DNA from: Actinomycetota bacterium
Lineage (GTDB): Bacteria > Actinomycetota > UBA4738
NCBI GenBank assembly: GCA_005885015.1
Contig: VAYG01000033.1
Location: forward strand, 499-12,656
DNA length: 12,158 nt
Direction of reading: 5' to 3'
The notes below the pieces were generated by a model. That model was not told the DNA's origin, made no database searches, and worked only from the letters and a program-made list of their open reading frames with translations. This document shows positions 6,059 through 11,871 of the stretch, piece by piece. Position numbers and translations under genes: made by a program. The stretch's first letter is position 1; every line of letters starts with the position of its first letter.

Positions 6059-8011
6059 TCAGCTCGCCTTGGCGTCGGCCAGCTGCGAGCCGTTCCCGCC
6101 ATTCTGCACCAGCATGGACTGGTGCCGGCCCGATAGCTGGGCCACTGGGGCGGCGCCCACCGTGGCGGGGACCCACGCTTCCACGGCGGTTCCTCCTCGC
6201 GGCAAGCTCCGCACCGTGCACCATCCGCCCGCCATCTCGGCCCGCTCCCGCATCGAGGAAAGACCGAGGTGACCGGGGACGGAGTGCAGCCCCGTGGGCG
6301 GACTGAAGCCGATGCCGTTGTCCTGGACCTGGACGAGAAAGCCGCCTTCGCGCTCGTCGAGGAGGATCGTCACCCGTGATGCCTTGGCGTGCTTTCGCAC
6401 GTTCGCCAGGGCCTCCTGAGCGATTCGATAGAGGATGATCGCGGCCTCGGAGGGAACGTCTCGCTTCAACCGGCTCTCCACCGCCGCGGAGAGGCCGCCG
6501 TCCAACGTGCCGGCGTACTGGCGCAGGGCGGGCTCCAGCCCGGCGTGATCGAGGATCACCGGCCGCAGGTCGAACACGAGGTCCCGCAGCCCTTCGACCG
6601 CTCCGTCCACGCCCGACCTGATCGCCTCGAGGCTGTCCTGCATCGGGCGGTCGGGGGTGGTGAGGCCCATGTGGTGCAGCTGCATCCCCAGGGCGAGCAT
6701 CTCCTGCACCGGGCCGTCGTGGATGTCGCCGGCGATCCGCCGCCGCTCGTCTTCCTCGGCGTTCAGCAGGCGGGAGAGCAACCGGCGCCGCTGATGGTCG
6801 ACCTGCCGAAGCTCTTCCAGGCTCTCCCGCAGCTCCTGTGTCCGCTCCTCGACCTTGACCTGCAGGGCGAGGTTGTTGGCCATGAGGTCTGCACGGAGCC
6901 CCTTGTTCTCCTCGAGCTTCGCGGCGAGCTCGTCCATGAGCCACGCGTTGTGCAGCGCCAGGGCGGCGTGCGATGCGAACTGCTCGATCATCCTCACGAC
7001 CCACCGCTTGACGTAGCCCCGATTCCCTGGGTGCTCGAGGACGAGCAGTCCCAGCCGGGTCCCCCGATCGAGGAACAGGGGCACGATGATCAGGTTGTGG
7101 CCGTCGGGGAACAAGGCGGCCAGACGAGGATCGGTCGACGGGTCGATCCCCCGCACGAGCACCGTGGTCCGGTGGTCCCAGGCTCGCTCCATCACCGGGT
7201 CCAGGCCCGCGGGAATCTGTGCTCCCTGATCCGGGCCGCGGTACGCGGCCAGCTCGATATCGTCGCCCGGCGCGGTCAGGACCGCGCCTCGCCGGAATCC
7301 GAACACGTGGCACACCTTCGCCAACAATACGTCGGGGATGGCCCTCGCGGACTCCTTGCGATCGATCTCCGCGACCATGTCCGCGTGGGCCTCGAGGTCG
7401 ATCTTCTGGTTCCGAAGCTCCCGCTCGATGACGGCCGAGAACATGGCCGTCCCCAGGGCCACCGCCCAGAGTCCCGCCACGTAGAGCATCGACACGAGGT
7501 AGAAGTCGCCGCCGCGTCCCGGGAGGGCGGAGAGGATCGTCTCCCTCACCGCGATGATGCTCGCGCTCTCCGCGTAGAACACGACGAAGAACAGAAGTGA
7601 GTGCCACGCGGCGATCTTCAGCCCGGTCCGATAGGAAGCGAGCAGCGTCACGGCGACGACGTGGATGTATACGAGGAAGCGAAGGGGGCTCTGGGCACCG
7701 CCGGTCGCGTACATCACCCACCCGAGGTACAGCCCGTCCAGGAGGAGGGTGGCGGCGAGGACCGGGAGCAGGTTCTTCCGCCGGAGGTTTCGGGCGACCT
7801 CCGGAACCAGCAGAAGGAGGAGGTACGAGCCGGTGACCCAGCTCAGGGTGGAGAGGGGTTCCGCGAGCATCCTCGGGGCGAGCGCCCCGAACCCCATGAC
7901 GATGATGGCGAAGCCGACCCGCACGATGCGCATCGAGCCCATGCGCTCGACGATCGAAACGAGCTCATCGGGCTGCCAGATGGCTCGGTGCGCACGGCTG
8001 GCCACTGTCAC
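6059..8011 (-). CDS. Membrane sensor histidine kinase, GAF-HisKA_3-HATPase_c (NarL/DevS type)
   Basis: A 650-residue protein starting at GTG 8011, whose GTGA overlaps the upstream gene's stop. Residues about 28-195 hold roughly six hydrophobic segments (VGFAIIVMGFGALAP, GSYLLLLLVP, VLAATLLLDGLYLGWVM, VAVTLLAS, HSLLFFVVFYA, MLYVAGLWAVALGTAMFSAV). A GAF domain spans about 222-356 (VFGFRRGAVL, HNLIIVPLFLDRGTRLGLLVL). A coiled coil at 360-415 leads to the HisKA_3 box DERRRIAGDIHDGPVQ with phosphoacceptor His431. The ATPase has N-box QEALANVRKHA (Asn537) and G1 box DNGIGF (564-569), then GHLGLSSMRERA. Autophosphorylation and transfer to a LuxR-type regulator is the family role; the regulator at 11183-11782 is the nearest candidate but lacks its Asp. 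All kinase motifs are intact. The signal is unknown. Confidence 0.92.
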   Translation of the reverse strand: MTVASRAHRAIWQPDELVSIVERMGSMRIVRVGFAIIVMGFGALAPRMLAEPLSTLSWVTGSYLLLLLVPEVARNLRRKNLLPVLAATLLLDGLYLGWVMYATGGAQSPLRFLVYIHVVAVTLLASYRTGLKIAAWHSLLFFVVFYAESASIIAVRETILSALPGRGGDFYLVSMLYVAGLWAVALGTAMFSAVIERELRNQKIDLEAHADMVAEIDRKESARAIPDVLLAKVCHVFGFRRGAVLTAPGDDIELAAYRGPDQGAQIPAGLDPVMERAWDHRTTVLVRGIDPSTDPRLAALFPDGHNLIIVPLFLDRGTRLGLLVLEHPGNRGYVKRWVVRMIEQFASHAALALHNAWLMDELAAKLEENKGLRADLMANNLALQVKVEERTQELRESLEELRQVDHQRRRLLSRLLNAEEDERRRIAGDIHDGPVQEMLALGMQLHHMGLTTPDRPMQDSLEAIRSGVDGAVEGLRDLVFDLRPVILDHAGLEPALRQYAGTLDGGLSAAVESRLKRDVPSEAAIILYRIAQEALANVRKHAKASRVTILLDEREGGFLVQVQDNGIGFSPPTGLHSVPGHLGLSSMRERAEMAGGWCTVRSLPRGGTAVEAWVPATVGAAPVAQLSGRHQSMLVQNGGNGSQLADAKAS

Positions 8012-8676
8012 TCGAATCTCATGACGTCTGGCTTGATCGGTGCGAGTGCCAGCTTGGGGTCTCGTCGGTCCATTTCGTTCTGCATGAGCAGGAACAGGAA
8101 GACGATCAGCGCCAGGAGCACCGGGAAGGTCAGCTGCTTCGCGGCCTCCGCGGCGGCGCCTCCCAGCCGCCCGAGCAATCCGCGGTCGCCGCCGCTCACC
8201 CTGGCGGAAGCCGGCCGGCTGGATGCGTCGATGCCGGGGGCGGATGTCCCTCCCGGGCCGGTCTTCAGGATCGACCCACCCGAGTGCCGGCCGCCAAGGG
8301 GTCCTGGCGTGCGCGATCCGTGACCCCCGTTCCCTCCGGGTCCGCCGCCGGGATCACCTCCCGGATCTCCCCCTGAGCCGCCCCCCAGCAGGCCGTCGAC
8401 GGTGTCGGTCACCTGCTTGACCGCCCCTCCGGCGGCGTCTTTCGCCTGCTGGACCGCCTGATCGACGGTGCCGCCGGGGTCGGGTGTGGGGGAGGCGATC
8501 ACGGTACCGGCCACCTGGCCGGCTGTGCTGGTCAGGCATTCGGGGTCGGTCACCGGACAATCCGCCAGGGCGATCGGCATGGAAAGAAGAAGAGGCGCGG
8601 CGACGACGATGGCGGTCGCCATGAGCTTCGATCGAAGAGATCTGCGCGGGCCAGGCCGGTGCGGGGTGGATCCCAT
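8008..8676 (-). CDS. Secreted glycine-rich single-span membrane protein coupled to the kinase
   Basis: A 222-residue protein from ATG 8676, preceded on its strand by AAAGGAG about 10 bases upstream. Residues 1-39 are a signal peptide (RRSLRSKLMA basic start, hydrophobic core, cut after IALA). Mature Cys40 and Cys47 could form a disulphide. A helix-prone patch (AVQQAKDAAGGAVKQVTDTVDGLL) precedes a Gly/Pro-rich linker at about 97-145, a second helix GDRGLLGRLGGAAAEAAKQL, a transmembrane segment FPVLLALIVFLFLLM (184-198) and a cytoplasmic tail EMDRRDPKLALAPIKPDVMRFE. The 4-base GTGA overlap with the kinase gene implies coupled synthesis, so I infer an envelope partner or sensor for that kinase. 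I recall similar DRRDPKLA-tail proteins in actinobacteria but know no function for them. Confidence 0.75.
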   Translation of the reverse strand: MGSTPHRPGPRRSLRSKLMATAIVVAAPLLLSMPIALADCPVTDPECLTSTAGQVAGTVIASPTPDPGGTVDQAVQQAKDAAGGAVKQVTDTVDGLLGGGSGGDPGGDPGGGPGGNGGHGSRTPGPLGGRHSGGSILKTGPGGTSAPGIDASSRPASARVSGGDRGLLGRLGGAAAEAAKQLTFPVLLALIVFLFLLMQNEMDRRDPKLALAPIKPDVMRFE

Positions 8677-8958
8677 TCCAGCGGCTCCTTTCGACGATCC
8701 CGACGTCTCCCGTTTCGTCTCGAACCTCTTGGTTGGCGCGTGCGCCGAAAGCGGCTACCTAGGTACCGGTATCGGGCGGGGGCGGAATCAGGTACATCGG
8801 GCGTTCGTCCAGACCTTGCGGTGGGGAAGCCGGACCCTGCCGGCCTCCGCCACCCCACGGCGTTCGCAGCCAACGGCGTAGCCTGCGGCGCCCGGACCCG
8901 GTTGGCCCGGGGTGACCCCTCGCGACCACGGTGGGGGAGTCCGGCAGCGGGATCCTCA
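8677..8958 (-). promoter_or_regulatory. Gap upstream of the glycine-rich/kinase unit with nested palindromes
   Basis: These 282 bases separate the zinc-ribbon gene from the glycine-rich gene, both read on the minus strand. No convincing gene is visible. At 8756-8771 two perfect palindromes overlap, TACCTAGGTA (8756-8765) and TACCGGTA (8764-8771), about 80 bases before the downstream ATG, a plausible operator or promoter zone in otherwise GC-rich DNA. Near the zinc-ribbon end, CCCGG (8897-8901) and CCGGG (8907-8911) could form a short hairpin, without a T-run. I compared the stretch with the cyclic-di-GMP riboswitch pattern and found no match. Confidence 0.3.
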
Positions 8959-9162
8959 TCACGCCCGGCCGTCCTTCCGCGTGACCTGCCGGAGCACGGT
9001 ATCGAGCGGAACCGTCCCGGCCCCCGTCTCCCAGATTCGCCATTCGCAGAAGCCGCACACGGTGAACATGAGGCGCTCCTCGCCGACGAGCATCGAGATG
9101 CGGAGGAGAGTCTCCTCTTTCCCACAGGTCGGGCAGCGCTCGGGAACCCTTCTCAAGGCCAT
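8959..9162 (-). CDS. Small zinc-ribbon protein
   Basis: A 67-residue protein starting at ATG 9162, with GAGGAA about five bases upstream that overlaps the stop region of the EAL gene. Two knuckles, CPTC (Cys10, Cys13) and CGFC (Cys36, Cys39), bracket a two-strand segment TLLRISMLVGEERLMFTV, the geometry of a one-zinc ribbon. The C-terminal part (WRIWETGAGTVPLDTVLRQV) looks like a short strand and helix. No catalytic motif is present; small ribbons of this kind usually act in protein or nucleic-acid binding. It sits 9 bases after the EAL gene and ends in tandem TGA TGA, so it is the last gene of that unit. It could assist the cyclic-di-GMP protein or be a passenger; the sequence does not decide. 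Confidence 0.72.
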   Translation of the reverse strand: MALRRVPERCPTCGKEETLLRISMLVGEERLMFTVCGFCEWRIWETGAGTVPLDTVLRQVTRKDGRA

Positions 9163-9171
9163 CGGGTTTCC

Positions 9172-10350
9172 TCACCCGGCCTGCCCGGCGGCGCCGGATG
9201 GCCGGAGGGAGTCCAGGCGAGTTGGCTGGGCCAGGAAATAGCCCTGGCCGTAAGGGATCCCGAGCTCCCGGGCGGCCCTCAGCTCCGAGGCGTTGCTGAT
9301 GCCCTCGGCCACGAGGTCGGTGCCGACTCCGCGGGCGAAGGAGACCAGCGCGGCGGCCAGGGCCCGCCGAGCGGGGTCCTCGTCGATGCGCCTGGTGAGG
9401 GAGATGTCGAGCTTGATGATGTCTGGGATGAGCTGAAGGATGTGTCGGAAGGACGAGTACCCCGCGCCCACGTCGTCGATGGCCAGCCGGACTCCCCGCG
9501 CCCGGAACGGCATCAACGTCGCCGCCAGGACGCCGTACTGTTCCACTTCCACGTGCTCGGTCAGCTCGAAGGCCACCCGTTCCTCGGGGAACCGCGGCAG
9601 CTCGGCGGCGAAGCCGTGCGACATCACGGTGAGCGGGGAGAGATTGATCGAGAGGTATCCCTCGGTCGGGAGCTCGCTCAACGATGCGAGCGCCGCGCGG
9701 GCGGCAGCCAGCTCGAGCTGGGTCCGCAGCCCCACCCGGCCCGCCTCCGCGAACCACCATGCGGGACCCCGGAGGGGGCGCGCGTCGATCCTGGCCAACG
9801 CTTCGTACCCGGCTAATTCCATGCTCTCGAGCCGCAGGATCGGCTGGAACAGCACCTCGATCAGCCCGTCCTCGATCACCTCCCGGATCCGCCGGGCCCT
9901 CGACTGGAGAGCGATGGGCGGCCGGCTCCGCTGATCGAGCTCGAGAGCGGCCAGGTCGGCCAGGCCCTCCAGTAGGCGGAGGTCCCGCCCCGTCACCGAG
10001 ACGCCGGAGCTGCGGGTGGCGCAGCACAACCGCCCCAACGCTCGTCCGTCGGCATGCTTGATGGGGACACACACGCGCGATGTGCGTTCCCCCGCCCCGG
10101 AGGGTCGGGTCCAGCCCTCCGGAACGGGGACCCCGGGACGAAGACCGAAGGAGGAACCGGCTCCCTCCACCCACCGGCACACCTCCCGTTCGCCGCGGTG
10201 TCCGGTGATCGTGGCCACGTCCATTCCCAGGTGCTCCCTGGCCAGCGCGAGGATCCGCCGAACTCGCGGTGGGAGCGGGTCGGATTCGGGCAGCTCCAGA
10301 ATGGAGTCGGCGGCCCCGCCCGACGCCAGGGCGAGCGACATGGGGTTCAC
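9172..10350 (-). CDS. GAF-EAL protein, predicted cyclic-di-GMP phosphodiesterase
   Basis: A 392-residue soluble protein. GTG 10350 is preferred because its GTGA overlaps the stop of the small membrane gene; ATG 10341 is an alternative. Residues about 28-140 form a short GAF domain (REHLGMDVATITG, RVCVPIKHADGRALGRLCC, RDLRLLEGLADLAALELD). Residues 150-385 are an EAL domain: YEALARI (Glu183), SINLSP (Asn236), FELTEHV (Glu262), IDDVGAGYSS (Asp292, Asp293), IIKLD (Lys313), VAEG (Glu349) and YGQGYF (Gln369). All residues known to bind Mg or c-di-GMP in enzymes such as RocR are present, so hydrolysis to pGpG is predicted. The second Glu of the usual EGVE loop is Ser352. The GAF seems to lack a central stretch seen in relatives. 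No GGDEF domain occurs in the window. Confidence 0.9.
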   Translation of the reverse strand: MNPMSLALASGGAADSILELPESDPLPPRVRRILALAREHLGMDVATITGHRGEREVCRWVEGAGSSFGLRPGVPVPEGWTRPSGAGERTSRVCVPIKHADGRALGRLCCATRSSGVSVTGRDLRLLEGLADLAALELDQRSRPPIALQSRARRIREVIEDGLIEVLFQPILRLESMELAGYEALARIDARPLRGPAWWFAEAGRVGLRTQLELAAARAALASLSELPTEGYLSINLSPLTVMSHGFAAELPRFPEERVAFELTEHVEVEQYGVLAATLMPFRARGVRLAIDDVGAGYSSFRHILQLIPDIIKLDISLTRRIDEDPARRALAAALVSFARGVGTDLVAEGISNASELRAARELGIPYGQGYFLAQPTRLDSLRPSGAAGQAG

Positions 10351-10538
10351 GACCGCGCCGTCGTCAGTGGCTGCAGCTTCCCCGGGCGCTCATCGGTCGC
10401 ACCGGCGGGGGAGGAGCCGAGCGCTCGGGCGATCCTCTCGGCCCGGGCCGCGGCCCGGGTCAGGCAGAGGGCCATCCCCGTCCCGGCGAGCAACCAGGAG
10501 AGGCCGATGCCGGCGCCCAGCAGCAGATACCGCATCAT
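10347..10538 (-). CDS. Small single-span membrane peptide
   Basis: A 63-residue open frame starting at tandem ATG codons (10538 and 10535), with AGGGGGG about 7 bases upstream. Residues 4-27 (YLLLGAGIGLSWLLAGTGMA and LCLT) form one transmembrane helix, followed by a basic amphipathic stretch RAAARAERIARAL and a short polar tail. Its TGA overlaps the GTG start of the EAL gene as GTGA, and its ribosome-binding site touches the stop of the upstream gene; this junction geometry on both sides is the main evidence that it is real. It may tether or tune the EAL protein at the membrane. I know no named family for it. Confidence 0.6.
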   Translation of the reverse strand: MMRYLLLGAGIGLSWLLAGTGMALCLTRAAARAERIARALGSSPAGATDERPGKLQPLTTARS

Positions 10539-10549
10539 CGTCGCCCCCC

Positions 10550-11053
10550 TCACGAAGCGATCGGCATCGGAGATCCGGGACGGACCCGTCGGCGCGCCGA
10601 GCCCGAGACCACGTGGGGAACCGGGGAGGCGGCCACCGAGATGAGCTGCCACCGGACCGTCTGGAGAACGCGCCTTTGGAAGGCCCCGAGGTCTCGCCGC
10701 GAGCCCCCGCACAGACGGTGCTGCAGGCACTTCCCGCGGCGGTCCGCATAGTCGAGGGCGAGCTCGACGATGGCCGGTCGTGCGTGGATCCGCGGCCGGA
10801 AGCGCCGTCTGCCCGTCCGGAGGGCCGAACGAGCCTGGGCCGCCACGTCCTGGGAGATGATCTCCCACAGCAGGCTCGCGGGGTGAGGCCGCAGAGCCAG
10901 CCCAGGAGCCACGGCCAGCCCCCGGCAGCAACCCCGGCGGGTGTCCGTCTCGGTCCTGCGCCACCACCTGGTCCACGAGAGATAGGTCTCGGGCGGGGCC
11001 TCGGGAAGAGTCACCTCGACGGCCTCGCTGGTGGGTGTTGCGGTTCCGCGCAT
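10550..11053 (-). CDS. Hypothetical basic protein, first gene of the EAL unit
   Basis: A 167-residue frame from ATG 11053 with GGAAAGGA about 7 bases upstream. I do not recognise it. The N-terminal 25 residues are acidic and proline-rich (SEAVEVTLPEAPPETYL); the rest is strongly basic, with WTRWWRRTETDTRRGCCRG at 27-45, ASLLWEIISQDVAAQARSAL at 59-78, RPAIVELALDYADRRGKCL at 92-110 and a central pair Cys109/Cys114. There is no signal peptide or membrane span. It could be a nucleic-acid or phospholipid-associated protein, but no motif says so. Third positions are mostly G or C, and the next gene follows 11 bases after its stop, which supports coding. A non-coding reading remains possible for the Arg-rich C-terminal end. 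Confidence 0.5.
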   Translation of the reverse strand: MRGTATPTSEAVEVTLPEAPPETYLSWTRWWRRTETDTRRGCCRGLAVAPGLALRPHPASLLWEIISQDVAAQARSALRTGRRRFRPRIHARPAIVELALDYADRRGKCLQHRLCGGSRRDLGAFQRRVLQTVRWQLISVAASPVPHVVSGSARRRVRPGSPMPIAS

Positions 11054-11143
11054 GTCCGAGTCCTTTCCGACGCGTATGTTGCTCGTACGTGCAGGATCGG
11101 CCCGGGAGGGCGGTGGGACCAGATTCGTCGGTCCTGAACCCGG

Positions 11144-11159
11144 CGGTACGGAAGTACCG
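11144..11159 (-). terminator. Perfect short hairpin downstream of the response regulator
   Basis: On the plus strand CGGTAC (11144-11149), a GGAA loop and GTACCG (11154-11159) form a perfect 6-base-pair stem, 24 bases after the regulator's TAG. The minus-strand RNA would carry a UUCC loop. No U-run follows, so it may be a weak terminator, a 3' RNA stabiliser or part of the leader of the following hypothetical gene. A second 5-base stem, GGACC with GGTCC, lies just downstream on the minus strand. Confidence 0.35.
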
Positions 11160-11182
11160 AGGGCGGGGGTCTCGTGCTGGAC

Positions 11183-11782
11183 CTACTGGGCTTGCGCCAG
11201 CTTCGAGATGTAGAGGGCGGCCTGGGTCCTGCCCTTCAGGCCCAACTTGCTCAGGACGCTGGACACGTAGTTCTTCACGGTCTGCTCGGCCAGATGGAGG
11301 CGCTGGGCGATCTCCCGGTTGGTCAGCCCCTCGCCCATCAGGTCGAGGATCCGCCGCTCCTGCTGGGTGAGCCACGAGAGCGGCTGGGCCGCGGCCTCCT
11401 GGCCCCGCAGCTTGCGGAACAGGACGGCGGTCACGGCCGGGTCGATCAGCGACTCGCCTGCGGCGACCCGACGGATCGCCTCGACCAGCCCCTCGTGGGT
11501 GGTCGCCTTCAGGACGTATCCCGAGGCGCCGGCCAGGATGGAGTCGATCAACGCGGCTTCGTCGGCGAACGAGGTCAACATGAGCACCCGGGTGGCAGGG
11601 TGACGGGACCGTATCTCCCGGCACACTTCCACCCCGTCTCCGTCCGCGCGAGCCGTCCCGGCCTCACCGACCACCTCCAGACCGTCCTCGGCGTCCAGGA
11701 ACGCCCGGAGTCCCGCTCTGACCAGCTCATGGTCGTCGACCAGGAGGATGCGCGTGCCGGCCGGGCCGTCCATGCCACGCAT
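11183..11782 (-). CDS. NarL/DevR-type response regulator lacking the phosphoacceptor segment
   Basis: A 199-residue protein from ATG 11782 (ATG 11773 is an alternative; neither has a strong ribosome-binding site). The receiver begins normally, TRILLVDDHELVRAGLRAFL with the acidic pair Asp16-Asp17, and ends normally, VLMLTSFAD (Thr70) and GASGYVLKA (Lys92). Between them GEAGTARA joins directly to DGDGVEVCREI: about 20 residues, covering helix 2, strand 3 and the phosphoacceptor Asp that precedes the LPDGDG loop, are missing without loss of frame. A complete GerE/LuxR helix-turn-helix follows at 137-195 (LTQQERRILDLMGEGLTNRE, EQTVKNYVSSVLSKLGLKGR). DNA binding should be kept but normal phosphorylation cannot occur. 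The adjacent multicopper oxidase and the kinase at 6059-8011 are candidate partners. Confidence 0.9.
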   Translation of the reverse strand: MRGMDGPAGTRILLVDDHELVRAGLRAFLDAEDGLEVVGEAGTARADGDGVEVCREIRSRHPATRVLMLTSFADEAALIDSILAGASGYVLKATTHEGLVEAIRRVAAGESLIDPAVTAVLFRKLRGQEAAAQPLSWLTQQERRILDLMGEGLTNREIAQRLHLAEQTVKNYVSSVLSKLGLKGRTQAALYISKLAQAQ

Positions 11783-11804
11783 ATCGGTCCCGCCGATGGA
11801 GCCC

Positions 11805-11832
11805 TTTACAGGCGTGTGAGTGGGTCAGGCAA
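11805..11832 (-). promoter_or_regulatory. Candidate promoter of the response regulator
   Basis: On the minus strand TTGCCT (plus-strand 11827-11832) is followed after 16 bases by TGTAAA (11805-11810), each matching four of six positions of the housekeeping consensus. Transcription would start about 15 bases before ATG 11782. The match is loose and the spacing slightly short, so this is tentative. It lies between the hairpin of the oxidase gene and the regulator start, which is where a promoter would be expected. Confidence 0.3.
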
Positions 11833-11839
11833 CCGGCAA

Positions 11840-11871
11840 CGTGGTCAACCTGCTATGCAGGCTTGACCACG
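11840..11871 (-). terminator. Long hairpin spanning the oxidase stop codon
   Basis: On the plus strand CGTGGTCAA (11840-11848) and CCTGC (11849-11853) pair with GCAGG (11857-11861) and TTGACCACG (11863-11871), with a TAT loop and one bulged C: 14 base pairs. The minus-strand hairpin begins in the last sense codons of the multicopper oxidase and contains its TAG. No T-run follows, so termination would be imperfect or assisted; an operator role for the nearly symmetric site is an alternative. Confidence 0.55.

Noticed and set aside
6389..7600. Plus-strand frame of 403 codons across the kinase gene
   Set aside because: It mirrors the kinase codons, lacks recognisable motifs, and has the His/Pro/Glu-rich composition of GC-rich antisense frames.
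8315..8390. Tandem DNA repeat of GGCGGTCCTCC-like units
   Set aside because: The repetition follows from Gly/Pro codons of the linker in the secreted protein; units are irregular and do not form an independent repeat.
8677..8958. Cyclic-di-GMP riboswitch in the gap next to the EAL unit
   Set aside because: The conserved GACGCAAAGCC-like core and GGTAGC-type arm are not present on either strand.
8759..10180. Minus-strand frame of 473 codons over the EAL region
   Set aside because: It is a different frame on the same strand as the EAL and zinc-ribbon genes, which have full motif sets; the alternative is Arg/Gly/Pro-rich without motifs.
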